DNA of 64,000 bases, taken from positions 1-64,000 of the forward strand of contig JAKQDH010000092.1 in assembly GCA_029558835.1 (NCBI GenBank). Reading direction: 5' to 3'. Of this stretch, positions 7,619-16,181 are shown piece after piece. Both the position numbers and the translations under genes were made by a program. The notes beneath the pieces are model-generated. The model was not told where the DNA came from, did no database searches, and saw only the letters and a list, made by a program, of their open reading frames with translations. How positions within the stretch are numbered: the first letter of the stretch is position 1; the number at the start of each line of letters is the position of its first letter. This DNA is from Planctomycetota bacterium. GTDB taxonomy: Bacteria > Planctomycetota > Phycisphaerae > UBA1845.

Positions 7619-8684
7619 CCCACATCGCGAGTATCTGACCATCGCGCGCAGCGTGGGAATCGACCCGGAAGTTGCCAAGCGTATCCAGATTCCCATCGGC
7701 AAGGGCGTTGCCGGGGAAGTGTTCCAGAGGCGCCAAGCCACCGTCGGTCAGCACGCGAGCCAGTCAGCGGACCAGCCTGCCCGCTACAGCACCGACATCT
7801 ACGCCTCGATGCCGCTGGTGTGCAGCGCCATGAACGAGACGGAAGTCACCGTCGGCGTCCTCAACGTCACCGAGCGTTACGATAACAAGCCGTTCAGCTC
7901 GGCGGAGCTGGAGTGCCTGAATCTGCTGTGCAGCGTGGCCGGCTGCGCGATCCACGACGCCTTGAACCGCCGGGCACGCGAGGAAGCCCGCGATTCCATC
8001 GTCGTGGCCCTCGCCCAGCTTGCTGAACACCGCGACGACGACACCGGCAAGCACCTCGACCGCGTCACGCGGTTCTGTGTGCTGCTGGCCGAGGAGCTGG
8101 GCCGGTCGGAGAAGTACCGTGCCGTCCTCGACGACGCGTTCATTCACGACTTGCAGCGGGCGGTGCCCTTGCACGACATCGGCAAGGTAGCCATCCCCGA
8201 CAGCATCCTGCTCAAGCCCGGCAAGCTCACGCCGGAAGAGCGTGTCATCATGCAGACCCACACGGAGGTCGGCACGCGGACGATCCAGTCGATCATCGCG
8301 CGGACCCCCGGGGTATCGTTCCTGCACATGGCCGAGGGCATCGCCAGCGGGCACCACGAGCGCTGGGACGGCAACGGGTACCCCCGTGGTCTGGCCGGCG
8401 AGAACATCCCGTTGGCGGCGCGGATCGCGTCCGTCGCCGACGTGTACGATGCCCTCACCACCCAACGGGTGTACAAGGCGGCCATGCCGCACGAGCGGGC
8501 CCTCCAGATCATCAAGGAGGGCACTGGCACGCAGTTCGATCCCGAGATCGTGCAGGCGTTTCTCACCCGCGAGGGCGACTTCGCCACTTTGGCCAAGGAG
8601 CTAATCGACACGCCGGCGCCCGCCCCGGCCGCTCCCGCCCCGACGCCGGCACTCACACCCGAGCTGGCGGCCGTGTCCGCCTGA
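7416..8684 (+). CDS. GAF-HD-GYP c-di-GMP phosphodiesterase, 3' part of the frameshifted gene
   Basis: Continues the preceding ORF after a one-base loss near 7412-7418. The frame opens with the last helix of a receiver domain (LARLRRSHKIL), then a GAF domain (about residues 30-170) and an HD-GYP domain. HD-GYP motifs are intact: HRDDDTGKHLDRV, LHDIGKVAIPDSILLKPG, SGHHERWDGNGYP and ADVYDALTT. It should hydrolyse c-di-GMP, so the undamaged protein would have carried both synthesis and breakdown modules. A GTG at 7416 could act as an independent start, but it falls inside the receiver fold and has no ribosome-binding site. A sequencing error or a genuine frameshift explains the data better than two genes. 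The Pro/Ala-rich tail is probably disordered. Confidence 0.8.
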   Translation: MLARLRRSHKILVHLNEERGEHTRLVTHVVDYSQALSNAENLEAILDATLAAAAELTCSRRLSILLPDPHREYLTIARSVGIDPEVAKRIQIPIGKGVAGEVFQRRQATVGQHASQSADQPARYSTDIYASMPLVCSAMNETEVTVGVLNVTERYDNKPFSSAELECLNLLCSVAGCAIHDALNRRAREEARDSIVVALAQLAEHRDDDTGKHLDRVTRFCVLLAEELGRSEKYRAVLDDAFIHDLQRAVPLHDIGKVAIPDSILLKPGKLTPEERVIMQTHTEVGTRTIQSIIARTPGVSFLHMAEGIASGHHERWDGNGYPRGLAGENIPLAARIASVADVYDALTTQRVYKAAMPHERALQIIKEGTGTQFDPEIVQAFLTREGDFATLAKELIDTPAPAPAAPAPTPALTPELAAVSA

Positions 8685-8739
8685 ACCGACGGGCCTGCCC
8701 CCCGCCACGCTGCTGCGCGAAGCATCGTGATTCGTGCCA

Positions 8740-8915
8740 AGGGGATGGCATGGCCAAGCGCAGCGCCGCCTGATCGACGGGGTGGCATGGCCAAGCGCAG
8801 CGCCGCCATGCCTTTCCTTGTGCCAACGGGCGTCGGACGGCAGAGCATGCCGGCGCCCGCCGTTGGCGGGCTTGGGCATGCCACCCGGGCACACGTGCCA
8901 CCCGGGCAGGCATGC
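8740..8915. repeat. Imperfect-palindrome repeat, family C, copy 1
   Basis: Fills the gap after the HD-GYP ORF. GGCATGGCCAAGCGCAGC occurs twice (about 8747 and 8784), then CATGCC, a variable loop, GCATGCCGGCGCCCGC and GGGCTTGGGCATGCCACCC. The two outer ends are near inverted copies (GGTGGCATGGCCAAG against CTTGGGCATGCCACC), so the unit can fold on itself. This copy carries an extra GTGCCACCCGGGCAGGCATGCCAC tail (8897-8918 approximately). Confidence 0.7.
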
Positions 8916-8963
8916 CACACAGGCAGCGCGCCGGGATGAGCTTGTGTTTCCTTCTGCGTAAAC

Positions 8964-10295
8964 CTATGTCGGCGGCGGCGTAGCCTTCGCGGCTGTTGTT
9001 GCGTGCGGGCGCTGTCGCAACTCCTCGGCCAGCGTCTTGATCTCCGTCAGGTCACGCTGCATCTCGCTCCAGCCGTACCACAGGGCGTAGTCCGGGTTGG
9101 CGTGGAACGTACCCTGAAACGCGCGCATGCGGTGCTTGAGGAACATGACGAAGAGCCGCTGCTCGATGACCGTCGGCGCGTCGTGGAAGGTCAGCAGGTC
9201 CGGAAAGGCATGGCCGTAGCTGGCGGGCTTGGGCAGCACCGAGTCCTGATACAACTTGGCGACCACGCGGATCGCCTCGGCCATCAGGTGGTCCGCGTGC
9301 TTGATCATGTCATCGCCCTTGGCCAGTTCCGCCGCGGCGAAGTTGCGCGAGTGGCAGCCGTTGCACACGCTCAGCATGCGGTCGCGCTCCTTCTGCCAGT
9401 CTTCCTGCGTGAGGCGCGCCACATCAGCCGCCTTCACCACGTCCAGACGCGACGTCGGCTTGCCCTCCGGATCGAGGACGCCGAGCGCCTGGAGGATGGT
9501 GGCGCGGTCGGCCGCCCACTGCGGGTCCTCCGGCATGGGCAGGCGCACGGCCAGGAAGCCCCAGGCCGTCCTGACGGCATGGTTGCCCTCCACCATGTGG
9601 CAGGTCTGGCAGGTCGGGGCGGCCGTCGCGGGCGGCAGGGTGCCCGTCTGCTTGAGCGCGTGGCGGACGCCGTGCTTGGAGGCGGAGTACATCTCCCACT
9701 GGGGATGATCGAAGCCCATGTGGCAGGTTCGGCAGGCTTCCGGCTGCCGGGCCTCGTCGGCGGAGAACAGGTGGCGGGTGTGGCAGGCATCGCAGGAGGC
9801 GACGCCGAAGCCGGCGCCGTCCTTCTTCAGCGCCGCAATCTCCGCCTCGGTCTTCAGCCCGATCTTATGGCAGCCGCCGCAGCCCTTCATGCCCTCCATG
9901 AGAGCCATGGGCTGCCAGTGGGCGGTGGGCATGGCCTTCATGGCCGCCCAGGCGAGGGCGTGCTTGCCGTGGGTGAACTGCTCGACCTGCTCCTCGTGGC
10001 ACTCCGCGCAGGTGGAGGGCGTGGGGATCCGCGTCTTGGCCACGTCTTCCTTGGTGCGATGCCCATCGCCGTGGCAGGTGATGCAGGTTACGTCGGAGCC
10101 ACTGTGCCGACTGAGCTTCCAGTCGCCGACAATGCCCGGCGTGGTGGTCGTGTGGCACGTGACGCACTCCTCCACGGTCACCGGGGCGGGCTGCGGCGCC
10201 GCCGGCCGGCCGGTCGCGGTTGGTGGGGGACTGGGCTGACCTGCTGCCGTCTGCAGAGCCGCCCACAACAGGACTCCCAAGAGGGACGTGGTCAT
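8964..10295 (-). CDS. Octahaem cytochrome c, hydroxylamine-oxidoreductase-like
   Basis: Exported multihaem protein, 443 residues with an N-terminal signal (MTTSLLGVLLWAALQTAAG). Eight CxxCH sites are present: CVTCH, CITCH, CAECH, CGGCH, CDACH, CRTCH, CQTCH and CNGCH. The spacing, with the fourth site in MEGMKGCGGCHKIG, matches the HAO/octahaem nitrite-reductase superfamily, in which the fourth haem is catalytic. A Tyr-rich C-terminal stretch (NPDYALWYGW) could hold the tyrosine that cross-links to the active-site haem in oxidative HAOs; this is inference. AAAGGAG lies 9 nt before the ATG. No quinol oxidase or other electron partner is adjacent. Hydroxylamine oxidation, nitrite reduction or another N-oxide reaction are all possible. 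Confidence 0.85.
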   Translation of the reverse strand: MTTSLLGVLLWAALQTAAGQPSPPPTATGRPAAPQPAPVTVEECVTCHTTTTPGIVGDWKLSRHSGSDVTCITCHGDGHRTKEDVAKTRIPTPSTCAECHEEQVEQFTHGKHALAWAAMKAMPTAHWQPMALMEGMKGCGGCHKIGLKTEAEIAALKKDGAGFGVASCDACHTRHLFSADEARQPEACRTCHMGFDHPQWEMYSASKHGVRHALKQTGTLPPATAAPTCQTCHMVEGNHAVRTAWGFLAVRLPMPEDPQWAADRATILQALGVLDPEGKPTSRLDVVKAADVARLTQEDWQKERDRMLSVCNGCHSRNFAAAELAKGDDMIKHADHLMAEAIRVVAKLYQDSVLPKPASYGHAFPDLLTFHDAPTVIEQRLFVMFLKHRMRAFQGTFHANPDYALWYGWSEMQRDLTEIKTLAEELRQRPHATTAAKATPPPT

Positions 10296-10605
10296 CGTCG
10301 TGCTCTCCTTTCCAGCGGCGTCCGCGCCGCCTGTCGCCAAACCCGGCAGCCGCCAACGGAGGCCCGGCCCCCCGGGGGTGCGGCGACAACTACCTACCGA
10401 ATCCCGGCCCGCCGGGCAAGAGTCACCGGGACCGAAGCTGAGCCGCCCGAGGTGGGAGGCCAGGGGCGGCGCGGACGGCGGGCCATTCCTTGGCGGTCGC
10501 GGTTCGGAGCGGCAGGGCACCCTTACGCTTCGCATCGGCACTGTACGGTCCGCGGGCGCGCCGCGGGGGCGCGTGGTCAGGTCGTGGCACACGGGTCCGT
10601 AGCCG
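10296..10605. other. Gene-free GC-rich gap
   Basis: About 310 bp between the cytochrome start and the mgtC-like stop. I see no gene, promoter box or repeat of the local families, only GC-rich sequence with several short self-complementary stretches such as GCGGGCGCGCCGCGGGG. Confidence 0.4.
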
Positions 10606-11289
10606 TTACCCCATGGTCCCGCGGCGCAAGGTGTATTCGGTGGAGCGAACGAGGTTCCAGCGCAGTTGTTCGTGGCGTCTCTTGGTCCCCATCGCGCGGA
10701 TGGTGAAGACGACCTGGTTGCCCTCCTCATGCCAGTTGCGGTAGAGCATGCGCAGCCTCGCGTCCGCAAAGAGCGCGTAGACGCGCTGGAGAGCCTCGTC
10801 GGTGTTGCGGGTGGCGATGATGTACTCCTCGAGGTCGCGCAGGCTGTCGAGCCAGCGCTGGACCTCGTGGAAGGCCAACAGGGAGATCAGAATGACGCAG
10901 GTGGCGAAGGCGCCGAGGGCGATGCGTCCGAAGCCTACGGCCATGCCCACCGCGGAGACGGCCCAGATGGTGGCGGCCGTGGTCAAACCGAAGATGTAGT
11001 TGCCCTCCCGCAGGATTGCCCCCGCGCCGAGAAAGCCCACGCCGGTGACGATCTGGGCCGCGATGCGTGTGCGCTCCCCGATGGGGGGACCGAATTCCTC
11101 GGAGATGATGGTGAAGAGGGCCGCGCCGACGCAGATGAGGATCATCGTGCGCAGGCCGGCCGGCTTGTCGCGCAGCTCGCGCTCGATCCCGATCACCCCA
11201 CCCAACAGGAGGGCGATCAAGAGGCGCACGGCGTGCTCGGCGCTGAGCGTGAACTCACGCCCCAGCAGTTCGCCGCTCCACTCCGGCAT
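10606..11289 (-). CDS. MgtC/SapB-family membrane protein
   Basis: Inner-membrane protein of 227 residues. The N-terminal half carries the MgtC signature: GGVIGIERELRDKPAGLRTMILICVG, then RIAAQIVTGVGFLGAGAIL, over four to five membrane segments. The C-terminal half (about 150-227) is a soluble ACT-like domain (EYIIATRNTDEALQRV). MgtC proteins are linked to growth in low magnesium and to ATP-synthase control, but the exact activity is unresolved. GGGAGG lies 8 nt before the ATG. It lies 26 bp downstream of the P5C dehydrogenase gene on the same strand and may be co-transcribed. The longer open frame to 12516 is an out-of-frame shadow of that dehydrogenase. Confidence 0.85.
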   Translation of the reverse strand: MPEWSGELLGREFTLSAEHAVRLLIALLLGGVIGIERELRDKPAGLRTMILICVGAALFTIISEEFGPPIGERTRIAAQIVTGVGFLGAGAILREGNYIFGLTTAATIWAVSAVGMAVGFGRIALGAFATCVILISLLAFHEVQRWLDSLRDLEEYIIATRNTDEALQRVYALFADARLRMLYRNWHEEGNQVVFTIRAMGTKRRHEQLRWNLVRSTEYTLRRGTMG

Positions 11290-11315
11290 GGGTCCAGCCT
11301 CCCGCCCGCACGGGC

Positions 11316-12866
11316 TCACAGTCGCTCGGCGATGCTCTTGCCCTGCAGGAACAGTTGCAGGTAGTCGCGTCCGCCGGCCTTGGAGTCCGTGCCCGACATA
11401 TTGAAGCCGCCGAACGGCTGCACGTCCACCAAGGCGCCCGTGCACTTGCGGTTGAGATACAGGTTCCCCACGTGGAACTCGTACCGGGCGCGCTCGAGGC
11501 GCATCCGATCGTTCGAGTACAGCGCCCCCGTCAGGCCGAACTGGGTGCCGTTGGCGATCTGCAACCCCTCGTCGAACGTCTTGAACTTGATTACGGCCAG
11601 CACTGGGCCGAAGATCTCCTCCTGGGCGACGCGGGCGTTGGGCGCCACGTCGGCGATGATGGTCGGCGGGACGAAGTAACCCTTGGCGGGCACCTTGCCG
11701 TCGGCGAGCACGGCCCGGCCTTCGCCTTTGCCGATCTTGATGTACTCGTTGATGTTCTTGTGGGCCTTGGCGTCGATCACGGCGCCCAGGTAGTAGTTCT
11801 CGGGGCCGGTGGTGTCGCCGATGGTCAGCGTCTTTGCTCGCGCGACCACGTCGTCCAGGAGCTTCTGATAGACGGACTCCTGGGCGATCAGCCGACTGCA
11901 CGCGGAGCACTTCTGACCCTGGAAGCCAAACGCGGCGGCGACGACGCCTTCGGCCGCGGCCGCCACGTCCGCCGTCTCGTCCACCACGATGCAGTCCTTG
12001 CCGCCCATCTCCAGTACGGTGCGCTTCAGCCAGATCTGGCCGGGCTGCACCTTGGCCGCTTTCTCGAAGATGCCGCAGCCGACCTCGCGTGACCCGGTGA
12101 ACGAGATGAAGCGCGTCAGCGGGTGGCACACGGCCGTGTCGCCCACGCTGCCGCCGGGGCCGGGAACGAAGTTGAGCACTTCCTTCGGCAAACCCGCCTG
12201 GTGCAGGCACTCGACCATCTTGGCCGCCACCACCGGCGCGGTGCTGGCCGGTTTGAGCACCACGGTGTTGCCCGTCACCAGGGCGGCCGAGGTCATCCCC
12301 GTGCAGATCGCCAGTGGGAAGTTCCACGGCGGGATCACCACCCCCACGCCCAGCGGCAGGTAGCGCACCTCGTTCTCCTCGCCGGGATACGGGGTCACCG
12401 GGTGGGCGCCTTTCAGGCGCATCATCTCGCGGCCGTAGAACTCGAGGAAGTCGATCGTCTCGCACGCGTCGGCGTACGCTTCGATCCAGCTCTTGCTTTC
12501 CTCGTAGACCATCCACGCGCTGAGTTCGTAGATGCGCCGGCGCATGATGGCGGCCGCCTTGATGAGGATGCGGGCGCGGGCGTCCGGATCGACGCGGCTC
12601 CAGGTCTGGAACGCCTCGGCCGCCGTCTTGACGGCACGGTCCGCCAGGTCGGCATTGGCCTTGGCGATGACGCCGACCACGCGGTCGGGGTCGGCCGGGC
12701 TGGTGGAGGTGAATGTCTCCTTCGGCGTGATGGCCTCGCCGGCGATCCAGAGCGGATACGTCCGCCCCAGCTCGCCCTTGACCCTCTGCAGGGCGGCCAG
12801 CATCTTGTCGCGCGGACCGGGTTCACTGAAGTTCACGTACGGTTCCGGTGCATACGGCGGTAGCAT
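11316..12866 (-). CDS. pruA: 1-pyrroline-5-carboxylate dehydrogenase
   Basis: Oxidises glutamate-gamma-semialdehyde/P5C to glutamate with NAD+, the last step of proline and arginine breakdown. The 516-residue length matches the stand-alone RocA/PruA2 type. It has the ALDH cofactor segment (VVIPPWNFPLAICTG, FTGSREVG), the catalytic glutamate in VLEMGGKD and the catalytic cysteine in FQGQKCSACSR. EEIFGPVLAVIKF is also typical. GAGGGAG precedes the ATG by 7 nt. No proline dehydrogenase is beside it, so proline oxidation must rely on a distant gene. mgtC-like follows on the same strand. Confidence 0.92.
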   Translation of the reverse strand: MLPPYAPEPYVNFSEPGPRDKMLAALQRVKGELGRTYPLWIAGEAITPKETFTSTSPADPDRVVGVIAKANADLADRAVKTAAEAFQTWSRVDPDARARILIKAAAIMRRRIYELSAWMVYEESKSWIEAYADACETIDFLEFYGREMMRLKGAHPVTPYPGEENEVRYLPLGVGVVIPPWNFPLAICTGMTSAALVTGNTVVLKPASTAPVVAAKMVECLHQAGLPKEVLNFVPGPGGSVGDTAVCHPLTRFISFTGSREVGCGIFEKAAKVQPGQIWLKRTVLEMGGKDCIVVDETADVAAAAEGVVAAAFGFQGQKCSACSRLIAQESVYQKLLDDVVARAKTLTIGDTTGPENYYLGAVIDAKAHKNINEYIKIGKGEGRAVLADGKVPAKGYFVPPTIIADVAPNARVAQEEIFGPVLAVIKFKTFDEGLQIANGTQFGLTGALYSNDRMRLERARYEFHVGNLYLNRKCTGALVDVQPFGGFNMSGTDSKAGGRDYLQLFLQGKSIAERL

Positions 12867-13084
12867 CGCGTTACTCCCTCGCTCCGACTTTCCCTGGCCA
12901 CGGCCCGCGTCCGGGGCCCCCGCCCCGGCGCCGAGCCGGACCCCGCGGCGGCCCGCAGCCGGGCCGCCCGGATCGCGCAGGCTCTCGGGCCGCGCGACAG
13001 CGGTTTCTACCCCAAACGAGGGCACTTGGCCACCCCGGCGGGCTGTCACCGGGGGACGCAAGGGGGAGAGCCGGCAGCCTGCAG

Positions 13085-13232
13085 AGGGTGGCATGGCCAA
13101 GCGCAGCGCCGCGCGCCCCACGGTGTGGCATGGCCAAGCGCAGCGCCGCCATGCCCTCCCTCTATGCAAGCAGGTGGCAGGCGGCGAAGCATGCCGGCGC
13201 CCGCTGTCAGCGGGCTTGGGCATGCCACCCTT
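13085..13232. repeat. Imperfect-palindrome repeat, family C, copy 2
   Basis: Same architecture as copy 1: GGGTGGCATGGCCAAGCG at 13085 and again near 13125, CGCCGCCATGCC, a variable loop (CTCCCTCTATGCAAGCAGG), GCATGCCGGCGCCCGC and GGGCTTGGGCATGCCACCC ending at about 13230, close to the stop codon of the DUF1579 gene. The rest of the 12867-13247 gap shows no gene. Confidence 0.7.
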
Positions 13233-13247
13233 GAAGCCCGCCGGAGA

Positions 13248-13853
13248 TTATGCCCCGCCGCGGGTGTAGGTGATCTCCATGGACTTCTGCTCCTGGCCGC
13301 CGGGCAGCAGCATGAACATCTCCATGACGGTCTTGTCCTTGGAGACCTCACGTATGACACTCTTGCTCTTCACGGGGCCCATGAGCGGGTCGACCGATTC
13401 CCCGAACATGGTCATGGTCTTGGTGGTCGCGTCGTACGTCCCCTCGGACACCATGAAGCCGGTGGACAGGCTGTCGAACCAGATGGACACGTATTTCTTC
13501 TTGGCCTTGTCGTAGCCGGTGATGGAGACTCCATCGAAGGGCATCTCGGCCGACAGGCAATGGAACTGCTCCTTAACGAACCGGCCGCCGAACATCAGTT
13601 CCATCTCGCTGGTACCCGCGGAGACGGTGGGCTCAGGGCCCATCCACATCTTGGTTTCGGTCTTCCACTTACCGACGCAATTCTGGAACTGGGCATGCTC
13701 GGGTCCGGGCTTGCTGAGCTCCGCGTACTTCTTCATCATCTCTTCCATGCTCATCGGCGGCTGCTGGGGCTCTTCGGACATGGCCGAGGCCGCCGCAAAC
13801 AAGCCGGCTCCCACGAGCGCGGCCACCAGGTACATTGCAACTTTCTTGAACAT
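13248..13853 (-). CDS. DUF1579-family secreted protein
   Basis: A 201-residue exported protein of unknown function, common in Planctomycetota. It has a signal peptide (MFKKVAMYLVAALVGAGLFAAASA), a Met/Glu-rich stretch (MSMEEMMKKYAEL), then the DUF1579 beta-barrel-like domain: GKWKTETKMWMGP, GGRFVKEQFHC, DGVSITGYDKAKKKYVSIWF and YDATTKTMTMFGE. AGGAG lies 9 nt before the ATG. The domain's substrate is unknown; a lipid- or small-molecule-binding role is only a guess. It stands alone between repeat-filled gaps. Confidence 0.8.
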   Translation of the reverse strand: MFKKVAMYLVAALVGAGLFAAASAMSEEPQQPPMSMEEMMKKYAELSKPGPEHAQFQNCVGKWKTETKMWMGPEPTVSAGTSEMELMFGGRFVKEQFHCLSAEMPFDGVSITGYDKAKKKYVSIWFDSLSTGFMVSEGTYDATTKTMTMFGESVDPLMGPVKSKSVIREVSKDKTVMEMFMLLPGGQEQKSMEITYTRGGA

Positions 13854-14039
13854 CTGCCTTGACTCCTGACAACAAAGGTACGTGCATGCAGCACACTTGT
13901 CCCCGAACGCCGCACGGGCGTCCGGCAGTGATCGAGACCCTATCTGCCCCCGTCCCCATCCGTGGGGGATTCGCTCCGCCCTACTAACACGCGGCTGCTT
14001 CACGGGCCGCGAGGATTCCGTGGCAGCGGCGTCCCGCCG

Positions 14040-14235
14040 GGTGCCTGTTCAACGGGGGTGCCATGCCCTCACCCGCCGCAGGCGGGGGCGGGCATGGGCC
14101 GCGGCTGCAAGCGGCATGCTCACCCGCAACCGCGGTCGCGGGAGGGCATGGCGCCCATCACGCCTAAGACCTTAAACACATACTCCCCCGGTGGACCCAC
14201 GGGCGAGACGCCCGTGCCACGCTTGGGGTTGCGGG
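14040..14235. repeat. Hairpin repeats, families E and D
   Basis: In the 13854-14358 gap, family E reads GGTGCCATGCCCTCACCCGC (about 14057), then GGCATGCTCACCCGCAACC, GCGGTCGCGGGAGGGCATGG and GGCGCCCATCACGCCTAAGA. A reverse-complement relative lies at 25095-25205 and a fragment at 19643-19685. Family D follows: CCCACGGGCGAGACGCCCGTGCCACG (about 14196-14221), a hairpin repeat also seen at 25408-25462. No gene is visible in this gap. Confidence 0.6.
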
Positions 14236-14358
14236 CAAGGCCCGCGCTGAGTTGACCGCGTGTGACTGCCGTAATTCCTCCGTCCGGACCGACGGGGGAG
14301 TATACGCGCCCGGCCCGGCCGTGCAACCCCGTTCGGCGGTCTGTCCGGCGGGGGTGGG

Positions 14359-15699
14359 CTATGGCGAGTTGGGCGTCGGGGGGACGGGGACGTGGGTGGG
14401 ACGCCACGGCGTTCGCACCAATAGCCGTCCTATGGCTCCGGCCACGACGAACATCACGAGCGCGCCGAGCACACCCGCCAAGCTGGTGCCCAGGAGCACA
14501 GGCATACCAGGCAGTGCGTAGTCCGGGAGCAGCGCCAGCAGCGGCGTAACGGTACCGGCGCGTGGTGCGGTCGCGGACGACATGTCGAACTGGCGCTCCT
14601 GTCCATCGCGCCACAGCATCACATGCAGTCCGCTACCCACGGATGTGCCAAAGCAGCGCCGCTGGGCGTCGAAACCCAGCGCCTGCGCCGCGGCCGCCAG
14701 GTCAGGCGTGCTCGTCGAATCGATCCGCAGCAGGACATCGCCGGCGGCCAACGGCGTGGCACACGAGTCGTAGCGGTGCACCACTCCTACTTGATCGTTG
14801 AGCATACCCAGGCGCACGCCAAGCGGATACGCCGGCAGTTGCGCCAGGGCGCCGTCGGGGCCGTACTCAGGCTCCTCCCAGATGAAGCCGCGCTCCAGGC
14901 CGACACGTTCGAGCCCGTCCGGGTAGTCCCACAACATCGGGAGCAGGGACAACCCGGCCGCCACCACCAGCGCACCGGTGAGACCCACCACGATGACGCC
15001 GCGTCCGGATGGCTTGGCATCGGTGGCCTGCTGCCCATACAGCAGCTCGGGGCGGGTCCGCACGACGAACGCGACCACGCCGGCCGTGATCAGCGCCTCG
15101 CCGATGCCGATCAGCATGTGCACACCCACCATGGCGGGCAACGCCCGCGACAGACTGGCCGTGCCGGAGACCGCAAGCTGTACGCTCGCAAAGGCGCTGG
15201 CGAGCACGACGGCCAGCCACGCCGCGAAACAGGCTGCCCCGACGACGCGGGCGGCGTTGCCTCCAGGTTCGCGCTGGCCCGCCACGGCTCGGTACACGTA
15301 GTAGCCCAGGCAGGTACCGACGACACCCATATTGAAGATGTTGGGCCCCAACACGGTGATGCCGCCATCGCCCAGCAGCGCTTGAAAACCCACGACCACA
15401 GTCATCACCACCAGCCCCGCCCAGGGGCCCAGCAGAATGGCCGTCAAGGTGCCACCCAACAGGTGTCCCGTGGTGCCTGAGGCCACCGGGAAGTTGACCA
15501 TCTGGGCCGCGAACACGAAGGCCGCAAGTACGCCCATCACCGGCACCGCTCGCTGGTCATAACGCCGCGTCAGCGACCGGCAGGCGGCCGCCAGCAGCGC
15601 AACGACGACCACGCCGAACAGCACGTTGACGGACATGCTGAACAGGCCGTCCGGCGCATGCATGGCGAGCGGCCATCGCCCAGTGAATTCGTTGGTCAA
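14359..15699 (-). CDS. CbiM-type ECF permease fused to a PDGLE (CbiN-like) domain with a PDZ-like insert
   Basis: Membrane substrate-binding component for nickel or cobalt uptake, 446 residues. The CbiM part (about 1-230) has MHAPDGLFS, TTGHLLGGTLTAILLGPWAG and GVHMLIGIGEALITAGV. The CbiN-like part starts at DYPDGLERVG and ends at LLPDYALPG with a final membrane segment. Between these two halves lie about 110 extra residues with a PDZ-like core (AGDVLLRIDSTSTPDL). The start is TTG with AAGGAG 6 nt upstream, which puts 12 residues before the MHAPDG that normally forms the metal-binding N-terminus. A start at 15663 would restore Met1-His2 but has no ribosome-binding site. No CbiQ or CbiO is nearby. 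Confidence 0.8.
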   Translation of the reverse strand: MTNEFTGRWPLAMHAPDGLFSMSVNVLFGVVVVALLAAACRSLTRRYDQRAVPVMGVLAAFVFAAQMVNFPVASGTTGHLLGGTLTAILLGPWAGLVVMTVVVGFQALLGDGGITVLGPNIFNMGVVGTCLGYYVYRAVAGQREPGGNAARVVGAACFAAWLAVVLASAFASVQLAVSGTASLSRALPAMVGVHMLIGIGEALITAGVVAFVVRTRPELLYGQQATDAKPSGRGVIVVGLTGALVVAAGLSLLPMLWDYPDGLERVGLERGFIWEEPEYGPDGALAQLPAYPLGVRLGMLNDQVGVVHRYDSCATPLAAGDVLLRIDSTSTPDLAAAAQALGFDAQRRCFGTSVGSGLHVMLWRDGQERQFDMSSATAPRAGTVTPLLALLPDYALPGMPVLLGTSLAGVLGALVMFVVAGAIGRLLVRTPWRPTHVPVPPTPNSP

Positions 15700-15781
15700 G
15701 GCGTGCTCCTTGGGGGGCGAGACCACCACCGGCTCAGGACGGCCCGCCTCCGACAAGCCTGTACTAAACGGCTCCCCGCAT

Positions 15782-15975
15782 GGGGGAAACCGACAACGAG
15801 GCCAGGGTGGCATGGTCACGCGCAATATCGCGGGTTCTACCCGGGGTGGCATGGCCAAACGCAGCGCCGCCATGCCTTCCCGACGACAGGCGGCTCCCGC
15901 AACCGCATGCCGGCGCCTTCGGCTTGGGCATACCACCCTCCCAGTTTCCCATTTGCGTGGTCCCATTGGGTAAAG
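15782..15975. repeat. Imperfect-palindrome repeat, family C, copy 3 (long form)
   Basis: The core matches copies 1 and 2 (GGGTGGCATGGCCAAACGC, CGCCGCCATGCC, GCATGCCGGCGCC, GGCTTGGGCATACCACCC). It is extended by GAAACCGACAACGAGGCCAG on the left and CCCAGTTTCCCATTTGCGTGG / TCCCATT on the right, an extension shared only with copy 4 at 44949. The 15700-16181 gap otherwise holds the promoter-like sequence listed next. Confidence 0.7.
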
Positions 15976-16075
15976 GCAGCATGGCTGCATTCACGGCGCG
16001 TCCCCTTACCGGCGGCAGCATAGCGGAAACCGAGGCGGCGGCACAACCGGACGGCGGCACGCCGGGCATCCCGCT

Positions 16076-16104
16076 TTGACGGACGCTCCAGCCGGGTGTA
16101 GCGT
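16076..16104 (+). promoter_or_regulatory. Putative promoter of the rhamnosidase gene
   Basis: TTGACG (16076-16081, five of six matches to the -35 consensus) lies 17 bp before TAGCGT (16099-16104, a weak -10), about 78 bp upstream of the ATG at 16182. Confidence 0.35.
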
Positions 16105-16181
16105 CCGGGCTGCCGCGCGTAGCGCCCCACGGGCGCCGCGGCGGACCCGGTGGAACACCAGCGAGGATGGAGCGGAATCCA

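Noticed and set aside
9003-10706. 567-residue plus-strand ORF opposite the octahaem cytochrome
   Set aside because: It is a mirror of a high-GC gene. The minus strand has eight CxxCH sites and a signal peptide, and this ORF has nothing recognisable.
11290-12516. N-terminal extension of the MgtC ORF
   Set aside because: It is a shadow of the P5C dehydrogenase gene in another frame. The true start with a ribosome-binding site is at 11289.
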